A stretch of 64,000 bases of DNA from Fistularia commersonii (GCA_037954325.1 JBBMNZ010000009.1:17253286-17317285); one strand, 5' to 3'; shown: positions 46,691 to 58,280, counted from the first letter of the stretch. The notes: generated by a model not told the origin, from the sequence alone. A program made the numbers and translations.

Positions 46691-47985
46691 TATGAACAAC
46701 AAAGAGTTTGAACGAATCACTAAACGAATCTGACATATTGTCTGCCTGAGTGTCACTGACTGAAAGTGTCATTGTTGTTTATGATTTAATAAACGATTCA
46801 TTGTTTGACTGAATCACTAAACGGGTCAATGACTATCTGACACACTGATTGACTTCCAGAGTGTCACTGTTGTACGTGATTCACTAAAAGGATTTACTAA
46901 ATGATTCATTGTGAGACTGAATAGCTGAACAATTCACTGCCTAAGTGACATACTGACAGAGTCCCATTGAATCACTAAATGACTCACTGATTGGCTGACA
47001 TATTGACTAACTGAGTCAGTGACAGAAAGTGTCACTGTTTTTTGTGATTTACAAAAGGATTCATTGTTTGACTGAATCACTATGTGACATACTGACAGAG
47101 TAACTGAACTTGCTACCTTTGAGTGTGAGAGAGTGAGTGAATGAGTGATTCAGTGACTCAGTGACCAAATGACTCGTTTCCCGACTCTCTGAGTTAGTAG
47201 GCGACATGTTGACTAACCGAGTCCATGACTGAACCATCTAAACAAATGACTCAGCAACTGTCCCCGACACTAACGCTGCTCAAAACGCAGTGTCACAGCG
47301 TCACTGTGATAATCAAAATGATTCACTATTTGACTGAATCACTAAACGACTCACCACCTAAGTGACACACTGACAGAGTCCTTACTAAACTTGTGACCTT
47401 TGAGTTTGAGGGAGTGAGTGAGTGAGTGAGTGGGTGAGTCAGTAAGTTATTAAACGACTCAATGATTGGCTGAATTATTGACAAACTGAATCAGTGATTC
47501 AAAGTTTTACTGTTTTTTGTGATTTACTGAATGATTCATTGTTTGACTGAATCACTGAACGACTCACTGCCTTAGTGACATACTGACAGAGTCCCCTAAC
47601 TAGACTTGTGACCTTTGGGGTTGAGCGACTGAGGGAGTTACTAAACGACACATCAATTGATCAAATCACTAAACGATTCAATGATTGGCTGACATATTGA
47701 CAGAGTCAGTGACTGAAACTTTCACTGTTGTTTGTGATTTATGAAATGATTCACTGCTTGACTGAATCACTGAATGAGTCACTGCCTGAGTGACATACTG
47801 ACAGAGTAACTGAACTTGTGACCTTTGAGTTTGAGGGAGTGAGTGAGCGCATAAGTGGGTGAGTCAGTAAGCGACTAAACAACTCATCATTTGATCGAAT
47901 CACTAAACGAATCAATGATTGGCAGAATTATTGACCAACTGAATCAGTGACTCAAAGTGTTACTGTTGGTTGACTCACCGACTAT
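46691..47985. repeat. Degenerate AP-1-rich satellite related to 42120-43255
   Basis: Repeated words gattcattgtttgactgaat, cactaaacgactcactgcc, gtgacatactgacagagtc and gtgacctttgagtttgag in a unit of about 200-260 bp, with (GAGT)n runs. Vocabulary overlaps the array at 42120-43255, so the two probably share an ancestor. Confidence 0.85.
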
Positions 47986-48010
47986 CCCAACGCTAACACT
48001 GCTCAAAACG

Positions 48011-48020
48011 CAGTGTGTGT

Positions 48021-48077
<57 letters not shown>

Positions 48078-48371
48078 CGATACGCTGAGTCTGTGAAAAT
48101 TAAAAGAGCTTCTCCTCCTTTCTTTTCAGCTCCTCACTCTCCAGTTTTCCCTGAGGCCACTTTTTTATTTTTTCATAAAAAAAATAAATAACAGGAAACA
48201 GGAAGTCAAGAACAGGAAGTCAGCAAAATAAGTCATCCAGAAATAATCTAGAAATATATTTAGAAATAATCTTATCAAGAAACTGGAAGTTACTCGTGCA
48301 TTTCAAAATAAAAGACGGCAGCGAGGAGTGTGCAAGTGTGTGTGCATATGCATGTGTGTTTGAGTGTGCGC

Positions 48372-48423
<52 letters not shown>

Positions 48424-48513
48424 TTTGTTTTCTTTCTTACTTAATGAGAACACACTCGGCGGAGCATCACTAAATAATAAAGTGAAAATGATTTCACTGC
48501 TAATGACTGTAAT

Positions 48514-48567
<54 letters not shown>

Positions 48568-48575
48568 CATGTGTG
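48011..48575. repeat. TG microsatellite cluster
   Basis: Pure (TG)n runs at 48011-48075, about 48372-48418 and 48516-48563, separated by unique AT-rich spacers (48076-48340 and 48419-48515) without a recognisable gene. Confidence 0.92.
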
Positions 48576-48599
48576 TGTCTCGTCTGCATACGTTTCTTT

Positions 48600-48900
48600 G
48601 AACCAGGAGGAGGTGAGAGGCCGTTGAGGTGAGGAGGTGAAGATGGTAGGAGACAAGGAAGTGAGGAAACGAAGAGGAAAGGAGGCAAGGAAATGAAAAG
48701 GGGACGAGGAGACGAGGAGACGAGGAGACGAGGAGACGAGGAGACGAGGAGGAAAAGACAGGAAGCGAGAAGGTGGAGAGGAGACAAGGTAGGACAGGAG
48801 GACATGGATTAATGAGGAAGGGAGTGGAGGTGGCTAGGTGACAAGGATGCAAGGTCACTAGGAGATGAGGAATTAGCGCAAGGGTGCAAACGAGGCAGGG
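48600..48900 (+). repeat. Purine-rich repeat with (GACGAGGAGA)n
   Basis: A GGA/GAG-rich tract with five exact copies of a 10-bp unit gacgaggaga at 48703-48752, and looser gaggaggtgaag-type words around it. The antisense Pro/Ser/Leu frame is an artefact. Confidence 0.85.
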
Positions 48901-48959
48901 TTTGTTGTTTAAGGAACAGCAGCACTTGGTGGTGCAGGTACAAGTCCTGCATCCCATTG

Positions 48960-50390
48960 TATGATCCTAATGATTTAATTAACTCCCAATCCCTTAATTA
49001 ACTTCTAATCCCAGGATTAGAAGTTAGAAGATCCCTTAATTGATTTTGAATCCCTGGATTAAACTCCTAATCCCTTGATTAACTTCTAATCCTTGGATAA
49101 ACTTCTAATCCCAGGACTCACTCCTAATTCCTTCATTAATTTCGAATCCCAGATTAAACTCTTAATCCCCTGATTAACTTCTAATCCCAGGATTAACTCC
49201 TAATCCCTTAATTGATTTTGAATCCCAGGATAAACTCCTAATCCCTTGATTAACTTCTAATCCTTTGATAAACTTCTAATCCCAGGACTCACTCCTAATT
49301 CCTTCATTAATTTCGAATCCCAGAATAAACTCTTAATCCCCTGATTAATTTCTAATCCCAGGATTAACTCCTAATCCCTTAATTGATTTTGAATCCCAGG
49401 ATAAACTCCTAATCCCTTGATTAACTTCTAATCCTTTGATAAACTTCTAATCCCAGGACTCATCCTAGTTCCTTCATTAATTTCGAATCCCAGAATAAAC
49501 TCTTAATCCCCTGATTAACTTCTAATCCCAGGATTAAATCCTAATCCCTCGATGAATTTCTAATCTCAGGACTAACTCCTAATCCCTTAATAAATTTTGA
49601 ATCCCAGGATAAATTCCTAATCCCTTGATTAACTTCTAATCCCAGGACTAAATCCCAATCCTTTAATTCATTTCCAATCCCTGGATAAACTCCCAATCCC
49701 TCAATTAACTTCTAATCCCAGGACTAACTCCTTATCCCTCAATTAATGTCTAATCCCAGGATTAACTTCTAATCCCTTAATTAACTTCAATTCCAAGGAT
49801 TAACTCCTCATCCTTTAATTAACCTCTAATCAAAGGATAAACTCTCACCATTTAATTAACTTCTGATCTGAGGATTAACTCCTAATCCCTTGACGAACTC
49901 CTAAAACCATAGTTAATATCTGAGCCCATATTCACCCCTTAAACTTCTAAATACTACATTTAACTTCCAAATTCACTCCACTTGCCATCATTAATCCCTG
50001 GTGCCATTATTAATTATCAATCGCAGATTTCACCTTTCATCAAACCATAAATTTCTCCTAATTCTAGATTTAAATCCCACATTAGCTTGTAATCCTGTCA
50101 TTAAACTCAAATCCTGAATTTCAAGCCTAAACACAATATTAATCCCAAATCCCATATTTAATCCCTAAATCCCATTTTTAACCCCAAAGGCCCCAAAGTC
50201 CCTAAATAGACTTTGCATTCTATTGACTCCCAATCCCAGGATAAACTCAAAATCCCAAGATTAACTGCCAATCCCCAAATTAACTCATAACCCCATGATT
50301 AACTCCCGATCCAGGATTAACTACCAATCCCAGGATTAACTACCGATCCCATGTTGAAGGATTAACGCCTAATCCCACTATTAGGATTCG
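48960..50390. repeat. ~19-bp minisatellite carrying TAATCC
   Basis: About 1.4 kb of units such as ctaatcccaggattaactc and cttgattaacttctaatcc. Almost every unit holds TAATCC or its complement GGATTA, the K50 paired-type homeodomain site (OTX/CRX/PITX/GSC). A ~180-bp block (near 49030, 49200 and 49375) is itself repeated. Copies become degenerate to the right. Confidence 0.95.
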
Positions 50391-51120
50391 ATACGATTGG
50401 ATATAAATGATCTAATATAGGCCAATGTTCGTCATGGGTGCTAAATTAGCTAGTTGCTATGGCGGCTACGTCACCATAGCAACCTGCGCCAGAAGACACC
50501 TGGACAAGCAGAGTCCTCCAAAGTTGTACCTCCGGGTCCAAGCTAGCATGTAGTCAGAAAGCTGCAGTGGACACATGCTAATGGGTAACCAATGGCCTGC
50601 ATGTTGGCTAAAGTATTAGCCAAAACTAGCAAACGTTCAATATAAAATAACAAGATGTAAACAAAAAGGTAAACGCATAAATCAAAGACAACGACCGCTA
50701 AAGCTAAATGTTAGCAGCATTGTCATACTGCCAGCGGGAAGCTAGCAGGCAGCTAGCCCACAGCACAGAGAAGGCACCGGCAAATACAGGAACGGGCTAG
50801 CTGCTCATGTTAGCAACAACTTGATACATGGAGGACACTCATTCTTATATTTTTAGCTAATAGTTAAGTTAGTTGCAAGCTAGCTGGAAATGAGATAGAA
50901 ATGACTGAGAAAATACAAGATTATTTTTTGTGAGGCTGGAAAATGATTAAGATTTTACCAAAAAAATTAAGAAATTGCATTAAAATCAACGGAAGAAAAA
51001 TGTGTTTTTGAGAAATCCCGAGAAATTCTACGAAAATAAGACAAAAATCAAAGAAATAGAAATGAAAATCTGCCTAATCCATTGGACAAAAACAAGAACA
51101 AGAGCAGGAAGTGCTGTGTG
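50391..51120. other. Unique segment rich in GCTAGC words
   Basis: No gene seen. Contains a perfect RFX X-box GTCACCATAGCAAC (50470-50483) and many gctagc/ttagcaa words (50450-50880). AT-rich after 50900. Confidence 0.5.
50470..50483. promoter_or_regulatory. RFX X-box
   Basis: GTCACC-AT-AGCAAC matches GTNRCC-N2-RGNAAC at every constrained base and lies outside any tandem array. Confidence 0.4.
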
Positions 51121-51167
51121 TGTGTGTTAAGTGTGTGTGAGTGCGTGCGCGTGTGTGTGTGTGTGTG

Positions 51168-51210
<43 letters not shown>
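51116..51210. repeat. (TG)n microsatellite
   Basis: Interrupted TG run with gcgtgcgcg interruptions, purest at 51179-51209. Confidence 0.93.
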
Positions 51211-51211
<1 letters not shown>

Positions 51212-52135
51212 CAGCTAACAGAGGCGTCTCCCCCCGCGGAGCACGGCTAATCAGCCTGCAGCTCGTTGATCAGCTCGCATTCTAATCAGCCTGGTCGTTA
51301 GCCTGAATGCTAAACAGCTGAGTCATTAGCCTGAATGCTAATCAGCTGAGTCATTACTCTGAACACGTCAGTCATTAGCGCTTGTTTATTTGGCAGTTCG
51401 CTAAAGAGCAGCGTCGCTGCTCAACACCCGCTGGAGTGGGCAGGGATTATGGCATCACGCATTTCAGAGTCGGACGTTAGCAACATGCTAATTGGCTGAG
51501 AGTAGTGTAAACAGGACATTGGCTACGAATCTGCAAATCAGCCATTTTGGAGCAAGGACGCCAAGCTGGCAACATGCTAATAGTGGAAAGCGCAATGCTC
51601 GCATCATGCTAAACAGGCGACATCGACGGAAGCAGAAGGTTAGCGAAATGCCGATCAGCAGAGGTGCCACCCGAGCAACATGCTAATTAGCCACTGAGGA
51701 AGACAGCGATCTGCTAGCGCAATCAGCCGTTCACCCGCTCATTCACACGTCCAGAAGTGACCAACATCCATTCAGCCTCTCATTCACGCGTCTTATAGAG
51801 ACAAACAAACATTTACCATTCGTTCATTCATTCACATGTAAAATAGAGACATACAACCTTTCAGTCAATCACGTGTCCAAAAGAGACACTTATTCGCCGC
51901 CGTTCATTTTATATAAACGTACGACATTCACTCATTCATTCATTGCCGACATTCGCCACGTTAGCATTCATGCTAGCTGCCCCCACAGGTGGCGGGATAT
52001 TGGTTCCCTGCCTATTCCAGGATCTGAATAAATGACCGAATGTGGAGAGACACATCGGCTCCTACGTCTGCCATCATTCATGATCTCACGTTGCCGTGGC
52101 GACACTGATTTCCTCCGGTCTATTCGTGTGCGTTT

Positions 52136-52168
<33 letters not shown>

Positions 52169-52414
52169 AAAGGAAAAACCTTCAGCCGAGGCTTACGTCG
52201 TCAGATTACGATGTTGTGGCTGCGGGTCGGAAATGCCGTCCGACGGACGCCGGATTATTCTTATCGCCAACTCGCCAAAACCTACACACAGCTATTTTAT
52301 TTATTTATTTAGTTATTTTTTTGCATTTATCTCACCACAATATTTTAAAACCCGCAGATGTTTTATTCATGGTTTCTGTCGTCCTCCAGCCCGCACTCTG
52401 ATTGGCTCAGAGCT
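51211..52414. other. Unique segment with short repeats and an A-run
   Basis: 51240-51420 has three copies of attagcctgaatgctaa-type words. 51720-51950 has loosely repeated cattcattcac words. An A-run of 30 lies at 52137-52166, and an RFX-like site GTTGCCGTGGCGAC at 52089-52102. No exon recognised. Confidence 0.5.
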
Positions 52415-53670
52415 GGGAGGAACAGAAGGAGAAGGAAGGGAGGAAGGAAGGAGGGAAAGAAGGGAATTGGAAAGGAAGGAAGGAAGAAGAGATGGAGGAA
52501 AGGAAGGAAGGAAGGAGGGAAAGGAAAAGGAATATAATAAGGAAGGATGGATCGAGGGGAGGAAGGAAGGAAGGATGGAAGGGAATTGGAAAGGAAGGAA
52601 GGAAAAGGGAGGGAAAGAAGAAGAGAGGGAATGAATGGAAGGAAGAGACGGAGGAGAGGAAGGAAGTAGGAAAGGAAGGAAGGAAGGGAGGAAGTAGGAG
52701 GGAAGAAAGAAGGAAGAGAGGGAGGAACGTAGGAAGGAATGGAGTGGGAATGAAGGAAGAAACTGGAAGGGAGGAAGGAAGAGAAGGAGGAAGGAAGGAA
52801 AGAAGGGAATTGGAAAGGAAGGAAGAGAGGAGGGGAGGGAGAGAGAGAAGGGAAGAAGGGAGGATGAAGGAAGAGAAGGAGGAAAGGAAGGAAAGGAAGG
52901 AAGGAAGTTGGCATTAAGGAATGTAGGAAGGAAGGAAGGAAGGAGGGAAGGAAGGAAGGAAGGAAGGAAGGAAGGAAGGAAGGGGAGGAAGGGAGTAGGA
53001 AGGAAGAGAAGCAGGAAGGAAGGAAGGAAGGAAGGAAGTTGGCATTAAGGAATGTAGGAAGGAAGGAAGGAAGGAGGGAAGGAAGGAAGGAAGGAAGGAA
53101 GGAAGGAAGGAAGGAAGGAAGGAAGGGGAGGAAGAAAGGAAGGAAGGAAGGAAGAGAAGCAGGAAGGAAGGAAGGAAGGAAGGAAGTTGGCATTAAGGAA
53201 TGTAGGAAGGAAGGAAGGAAGGAAGGAAGGAAGAGAAGCAGGAAGGAAGGAAGGAAGGAAGGAAGTTGGCATTAAGGAATGTAGGAAGGAAGGAAGGAAG
53301 GAAGGAAGGAAGGAAGGAAGAGAAGCAGGAAGGAAGGAAGGAAGGAAGGAAGTTGGCATTAAGGAATGTAGAAAGGAAGGAAGGAAGGAGGGAAGGAAGG
53401 AAGGAAGGAAGGGAAGGAAGGAAGGGAAGAAGGAAGGAAGGAAAGGAAGGAAGGAAGGAAGGAAGGAAGGAAAGAAGGGGAGGAAGGGAGTAGGAAGGAA
53501 GAGAAGCAGGAAGGAAGGGAATTGGAAAGGAAGGAAGAAGGGAAGGAATGAAAGGAAGGAAGGAAAGAAGAGACAGAGGAGAGGAAGGGAGGAAGAAAGA
53601 AAAAAAGGGAGAAAGGAAAGGAAAGAAGGAGGAAAGCAAGGAAGGAAAACAGGAACGAAGGAAAGACATT
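52415..53670 (+). repeat. GGAA/AAGG polypurine array
   Basis: About 1.25 kb in which the plus strand is almost only purine, mainly (GGAA)n. The break word gttggcattaaggaatgta recurs near 52907, 53038, 53186, 53265 and 53352, marking segmental duplications of 79-148 bp. GGAA is the ETS core, and long mirror-symmetric purine tracts can form triplex (H-DNA). All overlapping Lys/Glu/Gly/Arg and Phe/Leu/Pro/Ser frames are artefacts. Confidence 0.96.
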
Positions 53671-54089
53671 TGCGGGAATTTATGACAAACTGTAAAAAAA
53701 AATGATCAAAAATTATCAAATTAAAATTAAATTAAAAAAAAAAATCAGAATTTGAACAAAAATGTTCATGGAAATTTAAATTAAAAAGAAAATAATTTCA
53801 CTAAAAAAAAAAAAAAATTAAGAAAATCCAGAATCTTATTAAAAAAAATGACAAACATGGTATGTCTTTTTTAGTTTAAAAAAAACATATTAAAAGGATT
53901 TATGGATAAATTATTTTGAAAAAGTTGCAAAGATTAATCAGTATATAAAATCCAAAAAGAAAGTACAAGAGAAAACAGCAATAAATGTGTAATGACCACT
54001 TAATAATGTGAATAAAGTAATATTAGCACATTAATAATCATACGGAGTTGGTGACTGGAAACCTTTAAAAAAAAAAAAAAAAATCAAAT

Positions 54090-54125
<36 letters not shown>

Positions 54126-54939
54126 CAAGAACGATAATTACGGTGTCTGTGTTGCCGTGACGACGGGGTTGCTCACGTGTTCCTCGGCTGGCGAAGCCGA
54201 CGGAGCGGAAAACGGTGTTGGAGCGGCATCCTGTTACATGGAGCGGAAAATTGGACGTTTTCCGATTTAGAACAAGGGGCGAACGTAAACAAAATAAAAG
54301 ATTAAAAAAAAACGAGAACAAAAAAAGCAGCTTCTGGCGTTGGAGAACCCGGGGCGGAAAGAAAAAAATGTCTCTAAAACGATCGATCAATTGATTAATC
54401 AATATTTGGAAAAGTCAGTCACTAGGATCGATTTACTTATCAAAATATTTTTGTAAAAATTGGAGAATTTGTAGGAATTTCCCCCCATTTTTTTATTTTT
54501 TGTTCCCCAAATTAAAAATAAAAACCAATGAATTTTGGGTTAGGGTTAGGATTATTTGAAGCATATTCTAGTTTTGTAGAGAAGCCGCAAACGATGGTTT
54601 AGCACAATAAAACTACGCTACTAGACCAAAAAAAACTACATCACCCAGTAAACTACAACTTAGCACTACAAGAATTATACATAAAAACTATGGTACACAG
54701 AGTAATACTGCATCTAGTGTAAACTCTGGTAACTTAGAAAACTAAAGCCTTAAATAACAAACTACACAACACACTTTAAAACAAGCTACAAGCTGATAAG
54801 TTGATGCAACTAGACTACAATATCCAGAGTTTAAAACAATAGTATGTTATGATAACAGGTTAATGTCACTAGTTAAGCTACTATGATAAACCACAACACC
54901 GGCATAATGAACTACAAAATTGTATATAGAACTGTAGAA
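53671..54939. other. AT-rich sequence with A-runs
   Basis: A-runs at 53801-53818, 54065-54082 and 54095-54125. The small CpG-containing patch at 54130-54260 has an RFX-like gttgccgtgacgac. From about 54590 the word aactaca is frequent, anticipating the next array. No gene. Confidence 0.5.
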
Positions 54940-55780
54940 CTACAATGTCACACAGGAAAGGGAAATTGCTGAACAGGGAAGGAGAGTGCCGCACAGGAAA
55001 GTGCAGGGCCGAACAAGAAACACAATGTCATACAGGAAAGTGCAGTGCTGAACAAGGAAGAACAATGTCACACAGGAAAGTCCAGTGCCGAACAAGTAAA
55101 TACAGCGCTACACAAGAAAGTGCAGGGCTAAAAAAGGAAGTACAGTACCACACAGGGGGTGCAGTGCCCAAGAAGGAAGCACAATGTCACACAGGAAAGT
55201 GCAGTGCTCAACAAGGAAATACAGCGCTACACAGGAAAGTGCAGTGCTCAACAAGGAAGTACAGTGCCAAACAGGAAAGGGCAGTGCTCAACAAGGAAAT
55301 ACAGCGCTACACAAGAAAGTGCAGGGCTAAAAAAGGAAGTACAGTACCACACAGGGGGTGCAGTGCCCAAGAAGGAAGCACAATGTCACACAGGAAAGTG
55401 CAGTGCTCAACAAGGAAATACAGCGCTACACAGGAAAGTGCAGTGCTCAACAAGGAAGTACAGTGCCAAACAGGAAAGGGCAGTGCTCAACAAGGAAATA
55501 CAGCACTACACAGGAAAGTGCAGTGCCGAACAAGGAAATACAGCGCTACACAGGAAAGTGCAGTGCTCAACAAGGAAGTACAGTGCAACACAAGAAAGTG
55601 CAGTGCCGAACAAGGAAGTACAGTGCCAAACAGGAAAGGGCAGTGCTCAACAAGGAAATACAGCGCTACACAGGAAAGTGCAGTGCTCAACAAGGAAGTA
55701 CAGTGCCAAACAGGAAAGTGCAGTGCTCAACAAGGAAGTACAGTGCGACACAAGGAAGTGCAGTGCCACATGTAGTCACA
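54940..55780 (+). repeat. ~20-bp minisatellite with 198-bp higher-order duplication
   Basis: Units alternate cacaggaaagtgcagtgct and caacaaggaagtacagtgcc. A block from about 55126 recurs at about 55324 (198 bp). All three plus-strand frames are open for 140-276 codons because the unit lacks stops; the predicted Gln/Lys/Ser-rich chains have no start context or splice sites and are rejected as genes. Confidence 0.92.
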
Positions 55781-56297
55781 CTCTGACCCGAGCAATAAAG
55801 TATGAAGATGGTATTCAACAGACTACAGTAATATACATAACTACAACTTCACACAAGAAACTGCAGTGCCGGCCATGAACTACGATGCCAAACAAAATAA
55901 TATAGTCACACAACAAACTAGTACTGTATACTGTATAAAACACTCACTGAGTAAACTACTAAAAAGCACAATAACTAGTCTCGTATCAAAAAATAGTAGG
56001 GTAAATATATTAGGGTAAAACTACAATGTGACCCTAACTAAAATGGTGCACGATAAACTACAGAATTATCCAAAAAATACAACCTCATACTGGAAACTAC
56101 AATTATGAGCGCTACAGTGTCAAAACAAACAAAACAAACTACAATCTGACCCAAACAATAAAATAAAACGCAAAAAACTAAACGGAATTCTAAAGAACAA
56201 TGGAGGGCTACAACAGAATAAACTACAGTTTTTAGCACAATAAACAACATTATTATTATTATATAGACCAAATCCCGATTTGCAGATGCCGTGCGCT
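55781..56297. other. ACTACA-rich spacer
   Basis: Degenerate aaactaca/actacaat words continue from the array. (ATT)n at about 56250-56265. No gene. Confidence 0.5.
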
Positions 56298-56687
56298 GAA
56301 GTTCAGGAGCAGAAGTCCCATAAACCAGGTAAAGTAAATATTTATGAAGATATTTTGCAAATAATTATTTTTTATTGTTTACTGACACAGTGATTTTTTC
56401 CCCGATTCATTTTTAAAATTCAGGTCAAGGCTACACGCTCTGAAAGCCCAAAGCTCAAAATGAGTTCATTACATAAATAAAATTTAATTTTCTCTGTAAT
56501 ACTTTGTGAATTTTATTAGCAACACACTACACACTTGTTTATACAAAGTGTAAAGGTAATAAAAAGCAATATATACAGTGGTACCTTTATTTTAGACGTC
56601 AAAAAGTAATTGCGGCTCCCAGTGTTTTCTTTTCCGAGGAAACCGGGTCCAAATGGCTCTTTGGGTGTTAAGGATTGCCGACCCCTG
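56298..56687 (-). mobile_element. hAT-family segment, copy B, truncated
   Basis: Matches 3520-3915 in inverted orientation and ends at a hAT-type terminus (ttgccgacccctg, 56675-56687; reverse complement begins caggggtcggcaa). The other end stops where copy A continues for a further ~200 bp, so this copy lacks one terminus. Confidence 0.82.
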
Positions 56688-56868
56688 ATTTGGACCTATA
56701 ACGTAAATATATCCAATAAACTACGATGCGACCCTCATAATATAAAATAACAAACTATGGTGGTACACAGAAAGCTACAATTCTATCGAGAATTACAACA
56801 TCACGCAGGAAACTAGAAAGAATCCCGATGTGCCGCTACAATGATTAGCTACAATGCTACAATGCTAC

Positions 56869-57960
56869 AATGCTAATAGAAAAGTACAGAGAAGGCCAGA
56901 GGGAGCTGCATTGTTTTTTTGTAGACCTAGAAAAGGCATATGACAGGGTGCCAAGAGAGGAGCTCTGGTATTGTATGAGGAGTGGTGGTGGAATATGTTG
57001 GTGCAGGACATGTATGCTCGCTGTGAGACAGTGGTGCAGTGTGCTTTAGGGGTAATAGGGAAGTTCAAGGTGGAGGTGGGACTCCATCAGGGATCAGCTC
57101 TGAGCCCCTTCTTGTTTGCAATGGTGATGTACAGGCTAACAGATGAGGTTAGACAGGAATCTCCATGGACCATGATGTTTGCGGATGACATTGTGATCTG
57201 TAGTGAGAGCAGACAACAGGTAGAGGAAAGTCTAGAGAGGTGGAGGTATGCTCTGGAAAGGAGAGGAATGAAAATTAGTCGCAGCAAGACAGAATATATG
57301 TGTGTGAATGAGAGGAACTCGGGTGGAGCGGTGAGGCTACAGGAGTGAAGATCAAGAAGCTGGAGGATTTCAGGTACTTGGGGTCAACAGTCCAGAGCAA
57401 CGGGGATTGTGGAAAAGAGGTGAAGAGACGGGTCCAAGCAGGTTGGAATGGGTGGAGAAAAGTGTCAGGGGTACGAAGAGATAGAAGAACATCAGCCAGA
57501 ATAAAAGGAAAGGTGTACAAGACAGTGGTGAGACCAGCGATGATGTTTGGACTAGAAACAGTAGCAATGACGAAAAGACAGGAGGCAGAGCTGGAGGTTG
57601 CAGAGATGAAGATGTTGAGGTTCTCTTTGGGAGTGACCAGGATGGAGAGGATCAGGAATGAGTCTATCAGAGGAACGGCACATGTTAGATGTTTTGGAGA
57701 GAAGGTCAGAGAAGCCAGACTGAGATGGTTGGGTCATGGACAGAGGAGGGATAGAGAATATATTGGTAGACGGATGCTGGAATTGGAGCTGCCAGGCAAG
57801 AGGTCTGGAGGAAGACCAAAGAGAAGATTTATGGACGTAGTGAGAGAAGATATGAAGGTAGTTGGTGTGAGAGAGGAGGATCCAGAGAATAGGGTTAGAT
57901 GGAGAAAGTTGACTCGCTGTGGTGACACCTGAAGGGAAAAGCCCAAAGGAGAAGAAGAAT
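56869..57960 (+). mobile_element. RTE-clade LINE, copy 2, 5'-truncated
   Basis: Begins inside the reverse transcriptase (at MLIEKYREGQRE) and runs to the 3' end with a (GAAGAAGAA)-type tail. VDLEKAYDRVPREELW is followed by a small deletion and frameshift near 56980. GLHQGSALSPFLFA and FADDIVICSES are intact, with a further 1-bp shift near 57345. The last 195 codons (57345-57932) read uninterrupted: RVQAGWNGWRK, KTVVRPAMMFGLE, RLRWLGH and a terminal WRKLTRCGDT. Nearly identical to copy 1 where they overlap. Confidence 0.9.
57345..57932 (+). pseudogene. RTE LINE ORF2 C-terminal domain, open
   Basis: A continuous 195-codon frame for the region after the reverse transcriptase palm: the thumb/connection helices with GWNGWRKVSG and YKTVVRPAMMFGLE, then a basic C-terminal segment (GKRSGGRPKRRFMDVVRED). 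It stops 30 bp before the microsatellite tail, as expected for RTE elements, which have very short 3' UTRs. It is only part of a protein and is cut off from the RT core by a frameshift. Confidence 0.85.
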
Positions 57961-58280
57961 CTGTCACAGGGGTGCAGGACATGTATGACCGAGACAAAGT
58001 GACGATGGAGATGGTTTGGACATGAACAAAGGAGTGTTCATGTCCAAACCATGGTGAAGATCTGGGTAGAAGGTTGCTGAAGGTGAAGCTGCCAGGCATG
58101 AGGTCTGGAGGAAGACCAAAGAGAAGATTTATGGATGTAGTGAGAGAAGATATGAAGGTAGTTGGTGTGAGAGAGGAGGATACAGAGAATAGGGTTAGAT
58201 GGAGAAAGTTGACTCGCTGTGGCGACACCTGACGGGAAAAGCCGTAAGAAGAAGAAGAAGAGGAAGAAGAAAAAGATTAG
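57961..58280 (+). mobile_element. Duplicated RTE 3' end with embedded perfect hairpin
   Basis: Starts with a scrambled piece (gtgcaggacatgtatg, as in the RT region), then a hairpin (58011-58052), then a second copy of the last ~200 bp of the LINE (compare 57788-57960 with 58083-58250), ending in its own (GAAGAA)n tail at about 58246-58276. A head-to-tail pair of 3' ends suggests two insertion events at one site or a template-switching event. Confidence 0.82.
58011..58052. repeat. Perfect 17-bp inverted repeat with 8-nt loop
   Basis: Arms atggtttggacatgaac (58011-58027) and gttcatgtccaaaccat (58036-58052) are exact reverse complements around aaaggagt. The left arm resembles the ctgagatggttgggtcatgg region of the LINE, so the hairpin probably arose by copying LINE sequence back on itself. 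Confidence 0.95.

Noticed and set aside
52363..53719. Phe/Leu/Pro/Ser and Lys/Glu/Gly/Arg frames up to 276 codons
   Set aside because: Translation of the GGAA polypurine array.
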